A DNA stretch of 64,000 bases, from assembly GCA_001789965.1 (NCBI GenBank), contig MGBA01000001.1, positions 106,944 to 170,943 of the forward strand, read 5' to 3'. Below the pieces are notes generated by a model, which saw only the letters and a program-made list of their open reading frames with translations, ran no database searches and was not told the origin of the DNA. Every line of letters starts with the position of its first letter. Within the stretch, counting starts at the first letter, position 1. The stretch comes from Candidatus Roizmanbacteria bacterium RIFCSPLOWO2_02_FULL_40_13 (lineage in GTDB: Bacteria > Patescibacteriota > Microgenomatia > UBA1406 > GWC2-37-13). Of this stretch, positions 17,067 to 24,972 are shown piece after piece. The position numbers and the translations under genes were made by a program.

Positions 17067-18291
17067 TATTGCTCTTTATTAATTGAACAAACTCTGATAA
17101 TTTCTGCAGACCCAAGTCTTTTCCTTCACGGGTTCGAATTGATACGCTTAAGGGCTTTACTGCAGTCTCTTTATCTCCAATTATAACCATATAGGGCACC
17201 TTTTGCAAGGTAGACTCCCTGATTTTCGCTCCCAATTGTTTATTATCATCATTCAACTCAGACCGAATTCCTTCTTTAAGAAGCTCATCGTGTACCTTTT
17301 TTGCCGAAGTATTGTGTTTATCCGAGACAGATAAAACCTCAACTTGAATCGGTGAAAGCCACAGAGGAAACGCTCCTTGATAATGTTCCGTAATGATTCC
17401 AATAAAACGTTCAACCGATCCTAAAATTGCCCGGTGAATTATAACAGGCCGTTGGGGTTTTCCTTTTTCATCGATATATTCAAGTTTCATTTTATCTGGA
17501 ATTTGGAAATCGAGTTGAATTGTGGTTAGTTGCCAGTCTCGACCTTGAGAGTCTCTTATATGAATATCAATTTTTGGTCCATAAAAGGCTCCATCCTTTT
17601 CTTTTATGTCATATTTTATCTTTAGCTTTTCAAGCGCCGTTTTAAGATCCTCTTCTGCCTTAATCCAGAGTTTTGGATCTCCCATTGCTTTATCTGGTTT
17701 AGTAGAGAGGTAGAATTCGGTTTTAAAGCCAAATTGCCTGTAAAAATTAATAACGAGAAGAGTAAGCTCCTTGATCTCTTCCTGTATTTGATCGGGGCGT
17801 ATAAAGTGATGAGCGTCATCAATTGTAAACTGTCTAACTCTAAAAAGACCTCCAAGTACACCTGATAATTCATTTCTATGGAGGGTTCCAATCTCGGACA
17901 GGCGTAAGGGAAGATCTTGATAGCTCCTTATGCCACTTGAATAAATCAAACTTGCTTCGGGGCAATTCATTGGTTTAAGAGAATATTCCTCATCATCAAC
18001 GAGAAGGTTAAACATGTTTTCGTGATAATAATCCCAATGGCCTGATCTCTTAAATAGAGAGTTCTTAACCATAACTGGAGTTAATACCTCTTGATATCCA
18101 TTACGTGCTAAAAGCGTTTGGATAGTTCCCACCAACGTCTTATAGATAATTAGTCCTTTGTGATGCCAAAAGACAGCACCGGGTGCTACGTCATGAAAAG
18201 AAAATAGATCGAGCTCGCGCCCGATCTCACGGTGATCACGCTGAGCGTGATTTTTATCCCGCTTAGCGGGTTGGTCTTTAAGTTTACTCAT
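17050..18291 (-). CDS. thrS: Threonine-tRNA ligase, catalytic and anticodon domains only
   Basis: This 413-aa ThrRS starts almost directly at the class II core (DHREIGRELDLFSFHDVAPG). The TGS and N2 editing domains (about 230 residues in E. coli) are absent. The zinc ligands appear intact (Cys in PMNCPE, His in DDAHHF, His in IIHRAILGS), as do motif 2 (LHRNELSGVLGG), motif 3 and the anticodon-binding domain. The protein should charge Thr but could not clear Ser-tRNA-Thr in cis. A TATAAT at 18299-18304 (reverse strand) ends 7 nt before the ATG and overlaps the stop codon of the upstream gene. Confidence 0.95.
   Translation of the reverse strand: MSKLKDQPAKRDKNHAQRDHREIGRELDLFSFHDVAPGAVFWHHKGLIIYKTLVGTIQTLLARNGYQEVLTPVMVKNSLFKRSGHWDYYHENMFNLLVDDEEYSLKPMNCPEASLIYSSGIRSYQDLPLRLSEIGTLHRNELSGVLGGLFRVRQFTIDDAHHFIRPDQIQEEIKELTLLVINFYRQFGFKTEFYLSTKPDKAMGDPKLWIKAEEDLKTALEKLKIKYDIKEKDGAFYGPKIDIHIRDSQGRDWQLTTIQLDFQIPDKMKLEYIDEKGKPQRPVIIHRAILGSVERFIGIITEHYQGAFPLWLSPIQVEVLSVSDKHNTSAKKVHDELLKEGIRSELNDDNKQLGAKIRESTLQKVPYMVIIGDKETAVKPLSVSIRTREGKDLGLQKLSEFVQLIKSNIETYQ
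18231..18273. repeat. Tandem short hairpins inside the 5' end of thrS
   Basis: Two perfect small inverted repeats follow each other within the first 20 codons of thrS: CCCGC/GCGGG with a TAA loop (about 18258-18270) and ATCACGCT/AGCGTGAT (about 18234-18252). They encode the hydrophilic stretch PAKRDKNHAQRD, which is not part of the ThrRS fold. This is the spot where the TGS and editing domains normally lie. Confidence 0.6.
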
Positions 18292-18299
18292 TAGGGTAA

Positions 18300-19610
18300 T
18301 TATACAGAAGTTTCTTCAAGCTTTTCGTTTCGAATGCCAGGAGGGCTGACAAATACACTAGAATTAGTCCAATCAGAGGCAAGATGATAAACATGCCATA
18401 AAGGAGCCAAACTAGTGGAAACTCTTCTTTGTATAAATTCTCTGATTTGCTCTTCTGTAAGTCCGTCGATATTTAAAAAATCCTCAATGGATCCAACTCC
18501 TTGAGTTATTGTAGTGTAGAAGTTTCCATCATAGCCGGCATCGCCTATAGCTCGTCTCATAAAATCTGCAGGACTTTGAGTTAACTCTCTGTAGTCTGGA
18601 GGGAGATCTAGAAGTTCTTCACCTGGCCATTCATTGAAACCGATAACATTTTCGTCAAAGCCAAAGGTGGAAGATGCAAAAGCAAGCGCCGGTACTCGGT
18701 AAGGAGCAGTTCTTATCGTATCAACTCTGCAAAACTCTTCAACGGTTCGTTTAAGGTCTGAAATCCTTCTTCTAAACTCGGATTCGTCCCACCTTCCATT
18801 TTCATCACCGTCGTATGTAACTACATTTTCAGCATCAAAAAGAACCCTAGCTGTAATCATTCTTTCAAACATTCTTTGAGAGGCCAGAGCATCAAAAAGA
18901 GCATCGTACTTAGTAACAACCTTACTTGCTGATAAGAATTCATGAAAACCCTTAATATATGCAGCCGCTAGCATAATAGAAGATCTTTCAGGATTAAATC
19001 GACGAAGGCGATCCGGTCCAACCGCAGAAATTACTTGATTTCTAGCCGCTTTTTTATTGCTTTTTCTTATTCTCTCACCAAAACCAACTCGTTCAAGTTG
19101 CGCGAAAGTATCGTAAGAGACTTCCCTTACGTTATCGGCAGTTATCAAACCTCTTGCGAATCTTTCCTCTACCTCTTCGGTAAGTTCCATAAAGTGTTCT
19201 GCATTTGCTTTAATTTCTCCACCTGGCCGATATTTTTGAGAGGCATGAATGACTCCTCGCATTGCTTGTTCGATCGTTCTATATTGAGAGAGCCTTACAC
19301 AAATGTCACCTTCACCTGATGGATTGACGTGAAATGGTTCAGATCCTTCAGAAAGCTTTGATTGCTGTTGTCTCCATGATGGCATTATAAGGGTGCCCGT
19401 CCAAGGGTTCGTTTGTATACCTTGTCCGGGAAGCTTTCTCGTATTTTCATCAATTAAAAATAAAAAAGGGAATATCTTAAATTTAGCTGCGATTGCTGGA
19501 TTTTCCCAATAGTAATTTCGCGGACCCTTGCGGTCACGGTTATCAATAATCTTTTCCGCTCTTCCTCTCAATAATTCTGCCGTTCTTCGATTTTCCACTG
19601 CGTTAGCCAT
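18300..19610 (-). CDS. Orphan 436-aa protein, function unknown
   Basis: I do not recognise this protein. It is soluble-looking, with no signal peptide or membrane helix, mostly charged and probably alpha-helical. It is rich in Arg/Glu, with a segment VTYDGDENGRWDESEFRRRI that resembles a calcium-loop-like acidic turn. It lies upstream of thrS on the same strand. A hairpin and a T run lie directly before its ATG, and a TACAAT -10-like box is at 19636-19641. It could be a lineage-specific protein. I have no basis for a function. Confidence 0.6.
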   Translation of the reverse strand: MANAVENRRTAELLRGRAEKIIDNRDRKGPRNYYWENPAIAAKFKIFPFLFLIDENTRKLPGQGIQTNPWTGTLIMPSWRQQQSKLSEGSEPFHVNPSGEGDICVRLSQYRTIEQAMRGVIHASQKYRPGGEIKANAEHFMELTEEVEERFARGLITADNVREVSYDTFAQLERVGFGERIRKSNKKAARNQVISAVGPDRLRRFNPERSSIMLAAAYIKGFHEFLSASKVVTKYDALFDALASQRMFERMITARVLFDAENVVTYDGDENGRWDESEFRRRISDLKRTVEEFCRVDTIRTAPYRVPALAFASSTFGFDENVIGFNEWPGEELLDLPPDYRELTQSPADFMRRAIGDAGYDGNFYTTITQGVGSIEDFLNIDGLTEEQIREFIQRRVSTSLAPLWHVYHLASDWTNSSVFVSPPGIRNEKLEETSV

Positions 19611-19615
19611 AAAAA

Positions 19616-19632
19616 TGCTTTTTGGAAAAGCA
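19616..19632 (-). promoter_or_regulatory. Hairpin plus T-run immediately before the 436-aa gene
   Basis: A perfect 7-bp stem (TGCTTTT/AAAAGCA) with a three-base loop lies 5 nt upstream of the ATG at 19610. On the coding strand it is followed by TTTTT and then ATG. The -10-like TACAAT is at 19636-19641, so the message would begin inside or next to the hairpin. It could be a 5' stability or attenuation element. Confidence 0.4.
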
Positions 19633-19714
19633 CTTATTGTACCATGAAATCACTATAAAAGTCCATGAGATAGACTACCAGTTGGAGCAGTCTCATGATA
19701 AAATAGTATGACAA

Positions 19715-19788
19715 GGACTCGTAGCTCAGTTGGCTAGAGCGTTGCATTGACATTGCAAAGGTCACAGGTTCAAGTCCTGTCGGGTCCA
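19715..19788 (+). tRNA. tRNA-Val (anticodon GAC)
   Basis: The cloverleaf folds with acceptor stem GGACTCG/CGGGTCC, D-arm AGCTCAGTTGGCTAGAGC, anticodon stem TTGCA/TGCAA with loop TTGACAT (anticodon GAC) and T-arm CACAGGTTCAAGTCCTGT. CCA is not encoded (ACCC follows). A TAAAAT box lies about 11 nt upstream. Confidence 0.95.
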
Positions 19789-19790
19789 CC

Positions 19791-19830
19791 CTTCACTTCG
19801 TTCAGGGCAAGCTTGCTCTGAAGAGTGAAG
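19791..19830. repeat. Inverted repeat between two tRNA genes
   Basis: CTTCAC and TTCAGGGCAAG pair with CTTGCTCTGAA and GTGAAG to form a hairpin of about 17 bp with one wobble and a small internal loop. It lies exactly between tRNA-Val and tRNA-Asp. It could be a processing hairpin in a dicistronic tRNA transcript or a remnant of a dispersed repeat. Confidence 0.6.
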
Positions 19831-19839
19831 CGATGAAGA

Positions 19840-19914
19840 GCGGACGTAGCTCAGTTTGGTTAGAGCGTCTCCCTGTCACGGAGAAGGTCGCGGGTTCGAG
19901 CCCCGTCGTTCGCG
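19840..19914 (+). tRNA. tRNA-Asp (anticodon GTC)
   Basis: The acceptor stem GCGGACG pairs with CGTTCGC (one G-T wobble). The D-arm is AGCTCAGTTTGGTTAGAGC. The anticodon stem TCTCC/GGAGA holds loop CTGTCAC (anticodon GTC), and the T-arm GCGGGTTCGAGCCCCGT is canonical. The discriminator base is G, as is usual for tRNA-Asp. CCA is not encoded. Confidence 0.95.
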
Positions 19915-19926
19915 CAAGAATTGACA

Positions 19927-20547
19927 ATGATCTCCTTTTTTACTACCTTATTAGTAGTGAAAGCAAGTAAATTCTCCATTCCAAAGCTTCTTTTTATCCT
20001 TGGACTGTTTTTTTTCGGTTTAGCCATTGTCGTAATGATTCTTGGAATCGTTAATGGCGCCCAGGGAGCAAATATAGGATTTGGCATGGTAATGATGGTA
20101 GCAGTGTTATTCTGGCTGGTTGCGCTAATAGGGTTATTGATAACTAAGTCGAAAATAAACCGTCCTCTCGTACTATTTTTAATAGTGGCTTTAGGATGGT
20201 TCTTATTTGGACCATTAATTTCTCTTCCCTTTTATGTTTTATTTCCGCCCGCTGGTTCTTGCCCTCTCGATTATAAACGTTGTTCTGCAGATGGAGGTTT
20301 TGTCGGTAGAATTCCTCCTACGTGTGAATTTCAACTTTGCCCCGAAGAAAACTTAAAGATAGATGGAAGCTTTAAAGAAAGCGTTTCACCAGAAGAAGTT
20401 AAAGCATTTAGCGATTTGTTTCCCAAAGCATCAACCTATCAAGGAGGATTCTTCATGGATAAGATATTTTTGACTCAATGCAAAAATATTGAGCAAAAAT
20501 TAAATTCTCTGAGATATATATCCAATTTCAAGAAATGTCATAACTGA
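19927..20547 (+). CDS. Membrane protein with C-terminal cysteine motif, function unknown
   Basis: This protein of about 206 aa starts at the ATG at 19927, only 12 nt after tRNA-Asp, so a start further downstream is possible. Four membrane helices fill the N-terminal half. An outside segment follows with SCPLDYKRCSADGGFVGR and CEFQLCPEE, which together match a C-x6-C...C-x4-C cysteine pattern I associate with secreted CPR proteins (known in form, not in function). The C-terminal 60 residues are soluble. It may be expressed by read-through from the tRNA promoter. Confidence 0.6.
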   Translation: MISFFTTLLVVKASKFSIPKLLFILGLFFFGLAIVVMILGIVNGAQGANIGFGMVMMVAVLFWLVALIGLLITKSKINRPLVLFLIVALGWFLFGPLISLPFYVLFPPAGSCPLDYKRCSADGGFVGRIPPTCEFQLCPEENLKIDGSFKESVSPEEVKAFSDLFPKASTYQGGFFMDKIFLTQCKNIEQKLNSLRYISNFKKCHN

Positions 20548-20611
20548 ACTTAGTCGATCCCGCCTTCTGCTTTAGATTGTTTTGAAAGTCTTTCTGATAT
20601 AATGTCCTTCA

Positions 20612-20995
20612 ATGAGTGAAAGAGGTAGTTATAAACCCGGTGTTTATACAAAAGTTGAAAGCTTCGTCGGTAGACAGAGTCTCGTTGCACATTTGACGGA
20701 TCAACAAATAGTACCTATAAAAATAACCAGATTGAGTCCTGCTTCTCAGGCTGTTCATGAAGAAATAGCCAATGCACTGAAAGAAGGCCAGGTATTGACG
20801 AAACGAGATCTTCTGGAGATGTATGAGCGATGCGGTGTTCCACTAAGTTCTATTTCAAGACTCAGGTTTGAGGTTACTTCAGGACGGTTTTTGAAAAGAA
20901 TGGGAGTTTCCATAAGATTCATTAAAGACGGAAGAGATGATTTGTTATTCGACGCCACGCGCCCCGAATCCGAGTTTCGATTTCCAGAAGCGTAA
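20612..20995 (+). CDS. Small soluble protein, function unknown
   Basis: This 127-aa protein has no recognised domain. The middle (EEIANALKEGQVLTKRDLLEMYERCG) looks like a helix-turn-helix-type bundle, and the remainder is beta-like. A TATAAT at 20598-20603 ends 8 nt before the ATG, supporting both the start and expression as a single gene. It is convergent with the next gene, with adjacent stops. It could be a small DNA-binding protein, but the evidence is weak. Confidence 0.55.
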   Translation: MSERGSYKPGVYTKVESFVGRQSLVAHLTDQQIVPIKITRLSPASQAVHEEIANALKEGQVLTKRDLLEMYERCGVPLSSISRLRFEVTSGRFLKRMGVSIRFIKDGRDDLLFDATRPESEFRFPEA

Positions 20996-22048
20996 TTACT
21001 TACTCAACGAAGTTTTTTCTTGTTTTCTTCTTGTTTCCCAGACGTATAAAAGTATTCCTATTGCAAGAAGTAGTTCTGAGAATTCCTGCCATTCTCGATG
21101 TGTTCCCCCTAAGAAATTCATATATAAGTAAAAAACAAAAATTGGGAGAAAATATAGGAAAAGATACCACGGAGAAATAAATCGCTGAATTATTTTCGAA
21201 AGTTTTTTTGAAATAAATCTTGTCGTTACCCTTCCGACAAGGAAAAATAAGGAAAACGCCATATAAAATAAATATTGAAATTGCTGCAGAGAGTTCAGAT
21301 TGTGTACTGAAATCTCTCTTTGATAATTGTTCTTAAGAAGAAATGAGGGAGAAGGAATATGGAACAACCGTTGACCCCATGAGATTTCTTCACCGGCGAC
21401 AAAAAAAGCAAATAGTCCGAGCATCTCATATACAAATACGCTAAAATACTTTTTTTTCTTATAAGACTGAATCATAAGATAAAATGAAGAAACTGAAGAT
21501 AAGAGGTAAAAGAAGAATTGAAGCCATTCAAAGAGATCGTCTTCCCCACTAAAGATGAGAAACGCATCTTGAGGCCACATTCGGACTAAGATTCCTGCAT
21601 ATAACAGGAAGACAGCAAACCAAACAAGGAGCACTTGTCGGTGTTTTCTAATAGTTTTTTTATCTAAAAACGCTACATATGTAAAAGCGCTTAAAATAAG
21701 AATATAGAATAGTTGATCATAGTGAATGTGTAGTGTGGCAAAGACGAAGTTAGGATACTTTATGTACTCGAGCAGTGTAAGTATTCCAACACTTATAATC
21801 GAGAAAGGAAAAAGAACAAGAGCGTTTAGACTAATGAGACGAGAAGGCATCCTCCACTTCCTACTCGCAAAGATTCCATATAAAAGAATAAGAGATAACG
21901 CAGTAAGGATCCGCGAATCAATAAAGAAATGTTTTCCAAAAAAACCAGGATATACAATAGAATCAACCCCAACGGCTAGGTAGGAAAAAATAAGAAAAAC
22001 AATCGGAGTATAGCGAATAACTCGCCTTTGTAACAAGCTAATATCCAT
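20996..22048 (-). CDS. Polytopic membrane protein with EEISWGQR motif
   Basis: This 350-aa protein has about nine membrane helices. The conserved-looking signature GEDDLFEWLQ...GEEISWGQRLF, followed by QREISVHNL and a late E-x-x-E-L, is a pattern I recall from uncharacterised membrane proteins in many bacterial phyla. The clustered acidic and His residues near membrane faces suggest a metal-dependent or sugar-lipid enzyme, which is inference. A reverse-strand TATAAT (22055-22060) ends 6 nt before the ATG. Confidence 0.6.
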   Translation of the reverse strand: MDISLLQRRVIRYTPIVFLIFSYLAVGVDSIVYPGFFGKHFFIDSRILTALSLILLYGIFASRKWRMPSRLISLNALVLFPFSIISVGILTLLEYIKYPNFVFATLHIHYDQLFYILILSAFTYVAFLDKKTIRKHRQVLLVWFAVFLLYAGILVRMWPQDAFLIFSGEDDLFEWLQFFFYLLSSVSSFYLMIQSYKKKKYFSVFVYEMLGLFAFFVAGEEISWGQRLFHIPSPSFLLKNNYQREISVHNLNSLQQFQYLFYMAFSLFFLVGRVTTRFISKKLSKIIQRFISPWYLFLYFLPIFVFYLYMNFLGGTHREWQEFSELLLAIGILLYVWETRRKQEKTSLSK

Positions 22049-22084
22049 CCCTCTATTATACTATAGGATTATGAAGAAAGAGCG

Positions 22085-22723
22085 TTATTTGCCTCTATTT
22101 TTGAAGTCGTCCCAATGGACATGGATGAGCATAGGAAGAAGTAACGTTCCTAGAACTATCCAGTACGTGCGGAACCACCCGGGTTGTAGTATATGACTCC
22201 CAATTGTAAAAGAGTGCTTGAGAATAAAAAGCATTGCGATGGATTGAGTTATATTTACCAGCCACCAATATTTCTTGACAACGGGATTATTTTTTAGCCT
22301 ATCAAATATTTCATAACTTAAAAAGAATATAAGTGCAATTGATGCAAGAACAAGAGCCGATGCATTGGGAGCGCTTACATATGCAAGTGTGCTTGCTGGA
22401 GGCAAGCCAAAGCCGTTTTGATATTGCGCAATCACTAGTAAACCAGGATGCAGTAATATGAGAGCAAGGACTAAGATGCCTGTAACTTTACTATAGAGCT
22501 CGTTTTTAGGAAGTTTGGGATTAATTCTTCGAAATTCACCTATAGCATAATGGGTCCACATCAAGCTGAAAGCCCATATTCCCAAAATTGGAAACCATCC
22601 ATATAAATCAGATGGAGGAAAATTCTTTCCAGAGTTTTGATACCAAACAAGTTTTCCTGCTTCAAGCATCAAAAGCGCGAGGATCCATGGAAACCATTTC
22701 CACCAGATAGGAGCCTTAAGCAT
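22085..22723 (-). CDS. Six-helix membrane protein, function unknown
   Basis: This 212-aa protein is almost entirely hydrophobic, with six predicted spans and short loops. It begins MLKAPIWWKWFPWILALLML. No enzyme motif is visible. The arrangement resembles small quinone-side or heme membrane subunits, but the conserved His ligands cannot be assigned with confidence. A TATACT-like hexamer lies upstream of the ATG on the reverse strand. It is divergent from the YggT gene. Confidence 0.5.
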   Translation of the reverse strand: MLKAPIWWKWFPWILALLMLEAGKLVWYQNSGKNFPPSDLYGWFPILGIWAFSLMWTHYAIGEFRRINPKLPKNELYSKVTGILVLALILLHPGLLVIAQYQNGFGLPPASTLAYVSAPNASALVLASIALIFFLSYEIFDRLKNNPVVKKYWWLVNITQSIAMLFILKHSFTIGSHILQPGWFRTYWIVLGTLLLPMLIHVHWDDFKNRGK

Positions 22724-22777
22724 ATGAGTTCAGTATATCAGAGGTGAGTTGACTTTTATAAAGAATTTATTACAATC

Positions 22778-23116
22778 ATGGTTATGGTTACGCTAGAATC
22801 ATTCTTGCTTCTTGCTAACGCGATCTTCGCCTTTATAGAGTTTGTAATCGGACTACGGGTGATTCTCAAATTATTTGGTGCAAATGCCGCAGCGCCCTTT
22901 GCCAACTGGGTTTACGAAACCAGCGCGCCACTTCTCATACCGTTTCAAGGTCTATTTCCGACTCCCCGCCTGACGGGTGGTTTTGTCATAGAGTTTTCTG
23001 CATTATTTGCTCTCTTGGTGTATGCGTTTATTTCCTATGCACTTACCGAACTGGTTAGTTTTGTCAATCATCAGGCATTGATCGATCGCTCCAAAAACAG
23101 AAAAAGAGCTTCGTAA
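22778..23116 (+). CDS. YggT-family membrane protein
   Basis: This 112-aa protein is a single YggT repeat with two membrane helices and the conserved PF-NWVYETSAPLLIPFQGLFP segment between them. E. coli YggT has two such repeats, and one is common in Gram-positive-like genomes. The family is linked to cell division, osmotic tolerance and protein export, without an agreed mechanism. An in-frame ATG two codons downstream could also be used. The matrixin-like protease follows 9 nt later. Confidence 0.75.
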   Translation: MVMVTLESFLLLANAIFAFIEFVIGLRVILKLFGANAAAPFANWVYETSAPLLIPFQGLFPTPRLTGGFVIEFSALFALLVYAFISYALTELVSFVNHQALIDRSKNRKRAS

Positions 23117-23125
23117 TAGTCAACC

Positions 23126-23995
23126 ATGAAGATCCCTAAATTTATCTTTACCATATTATTTCTTTTTGGCTTGGGCTATTATCTTTTCGCAATTCCCCTT
23201 CCAACAGTTTGTGACAGTACAATTACTTACAGAGTCGGGACGATAGACAACAGGTTTCACCTCTCGGAAGACGAGTTTTTAACAGATATAATACAGGCCA
23301 CAACTGTTTGGGATTCGGTAGCCGGAAAAAAATTATTTGCCCACGATTCCAACGCTGAACTTAAAGTTAATCTGGTATTTGATGAAAGACAGTCATTATC
23401 GGAGGTTGTTCAAAGCACCGAGAAAATGACATTGGAAAATAAACAAAAACTTGAAGCAGAGCTGGAAGAATACAAGCAGCGCTCAGCCGCTTTTGATGAA
23501 CATTTGAACGTATTAAACAGTCAAATTGAAGGATGGAATAAGCGGGGTGGAGCTCCTGAGGAGGAATATAAGAGACTACAGGAAGAAACCGAAGCATTAA
23601 AAAAAGAGGCTAACGAGCTCAATGCTATGGCTGCAGGGCTCAATATAAACGTGGAAGACTATAATGGGCAGATTGGTCAGTTAAATCAAGCGTCAAGCAA
23701 CCTTTCAAACGTGCTTTTGACCAAGCCTGAAGCCGGTATTTATGATCCGAAAGAGAATAAGATTGATATTTACTTTAATGTTAGCAAGGCCGAGCTTATT
23801 CACACATTAGAACATGAATTTGGTCACGTTCTTGGCTTGGAGCATATAAATAATCCAAATGCTATCATGTATTCACGATCCTCAGAGATTACTCAACCTT
23901 CAGAAGATGACAGGATTCAACTTAAAAATCATTGCACGAAACACACCTTTTTCGAGCGTGCTCAGAAAATATTAAAAGCAAGATATAATCAATAA
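23126..23995 (+). CDS. Membrane-anchored matrixin-like zinc metalloprotease
   Basis: This 289-aa protein has an N-terminal membrane helix (residues 5-25), a long coiled coil with heptads (about 95-190) and a C-terminal protease domain. HEFGHVLGLEH at 230-240 is the full HExxHxxGxxH zinc site of metzincins, and IMY near 247 provides the Met-turn. It probably cuts proteins on the cell surface. The coiled coil between anchor and protease is unusual and could form a stalk. Neighbours are YggT and cell-wall hydrolases, suggesting envelope upkeep. Confidence 0.8.
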   Translation: MKIPKFIFTILFLFGLGYYLFAIPLPTVCDSTITYRVGTIDNRFHLSEDEFLTDIIQATTVWDSVAGKKLFAHDSNAELKVNLVFDERQSLSEVVQSTEKMTLENKQKLEAELEEYKQRSAAFDEHLNVLNSQIEGWNKRGGAPEEEYKRLQEETEALKKEANELNAMAAGLNINVEDYNGQIGQLNQASSNLSNVLLTKPEAGIYDPKENKIDIYFNVSKAELIHTLEHEFGHVLGLEHINNPNAIMYSRSSEITQPSEDDRIQLKNHCTKHTFFERAQKILKARYNQ

Positions 23996-24001
23996 AAAAG
24001 T

Positions 24002-24190
24002 ATGGGTAAACCAGAAAAAGATTTTAGAGATGAAGCCGAAGAACAGATGAGGCAAGCAAAAGTTTGGCGTGAGCAGGTTTTAGACGATATAGAGGCTGCA
24101 ATAGACGTACAGAATGTGGATCTAAAAAGAAGAGGAAAAACTCATCGTCCTCATACTACGGTTCGGTTGAGGAAAGATGGACCTTTGTAG
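24002..24190 (+). CDS. Small charged protein (62 aa), function unknown
   Basis: This is a highly charged, helical 62-aa protein (DEAEEQMRQAKVWREQVLDD) with no recognised domain and a basic C-terminus. It starts 6 nt after the protease stop codon, so it is probably translated from the same message. No ribosome-binding site is evident. It could be a partner of the protease, but only position supports this. Confidence 0.45.
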   Translation: MGKPEKDFRDEAEEQMRQAKVWREQVLDDIEAAIDVQNVDLKRRGKTHRPHTTVRLRKDGPL

Positions 24191-24248
24191 GTTAAAATAA
24201 CTCAAACTGAAGCTAATATTACACTATAAGGACGTATTCATATGGGGC

Positions 24249-24277
24249 TTGACAGACCTATAATACTATGCTATAAT
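24249..24277 (+). promoter_or_regulatory. Consensus sigma-70 promoter
   Basis: TTGACA (24249-24254), a 17-bp spacer and TATAAT (24272-24277) match the housekeeping promoter consensus exactly. Transcription should start near 24284, directly at the hairpin below and about 65 nt before the hydrolase gene. Confidence 0.8.
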
Positions 24278-24284
24278 ACTTTTT

Positions 24285-24334
24285 AGATCCTAAGGTTTTT
24301 CCCAATTTGTGAAAAAGCTTTGGGATCTTTTTTG
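24285..24334 (+). terminator. Leader hairpin with T-run (possible attenuator)
   Basis: AGATCC...TTTTTC (24285-24301) pairs with GAAAAAG...GGATCT (24311-24328), a stem of about 16 bp with one bulge and wobble, followed by six Ts. It begins at the predicted transcription start. It therefore looks like an intrinsic terminator inside the leader, which would control read-through into the cell-wall hydrolase gene, or it could end a short RNA. Confidence 0.6.
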
Positions 24335-24348
24335 AAGACGGAAACTTT

Positions 24349-24921
24349 ATGGTAAGAAAGGTTCTTATTGTTTTGTTTCTGTTATTCTCAGCAACCTCGG
24401 CATCAGCCTCCGATTACACAGCCGGAGACTCTGCCTCAATGAGGGTTATAGCAAACGGTCCCGTTGCTCAGAAGGTATCCTATAAGGATATGATCTTTAA
24501 AACAAATAGTAAAAAGAGAGCTATTAAATCTATTCTCGAGCAGAGAAATTCCCCCATGGCCGGGTCAACCGATGTATTCCTGAGAACATGTGAACAGTAC
24601 TCTCTTGACTGTTATCTTTTGCCTGCCATCACAGGACTTGAGTCCAGCTTTGGTCATTACATCCTCCCCGGTTCTTACAATCCATTTGGATGGAACGGTG
24701 GATATGCGCTTTTTAATGACTGGGAAAACGCTATTGAATCTGTAGGTGCGGGTATACAGGAACGGTACATTAGTTACGGCGCAATAACTATTGAGCAGAT
24801 TGGTGCAAAATATGCTGAAAGTCCTACGTGGGCTATCCGTGTAAGACGTTTTATGGGTGAGTTTCAGCAGGAGGAAGAAAAAAACAGGTTGTATTTTGCC
24901 GATTCTGAATTACAATTATAA
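24349..24921 (+). CDS. Secreted cell-wall hydrolase (glucosaminidase/lysozyme-like)
   Basis: This 190-aa protein has a cleavable signal peptide (residues 1-21, ending SASA). Its catalytic region LLPAITGLESSFG...NPFGWNG matches the glucosaminidase/lysozyme-like fold, with Glu in LES as the likely acid. A related protein lies at 26434-27012. It should cut peptidoglycan glycan strands for growth or division. Expression is driven by a consensus promoter followed by an attenuator-like hairpin, unlike most genes in the window. Confidence 0.75.
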   Translation: MVRKVLIVLFLLFSATSASASDYTAGDSASMRVIANGPVAQKVSYKDMIFKTNSKKRAIKSILEQRNSPMAGSTDVFLRTCEQYSLDCYLLPAITGLESSFGHYILPGSYNPFGWNGGYALFNDWENAIESVGAGIQERYISYGAITIEQIGAKYAESPTWAIRVRRFMGEFQQEEEKNRLYFADSELQL

Positions 24922-24972
24922 GGTGCTTCTCAAGAGTACTGATTTCGCCTGTTTGTTCTTATTCAATACGAT

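Noticed and set aside
24242..24284. 14-codon leader peptide (MGLDRPIILCYNTF) before the attenuator hairpin
   Set aside because: It overlaps the consensus promoter, so most of it would lie upstream of the transcription start. Probably chance.
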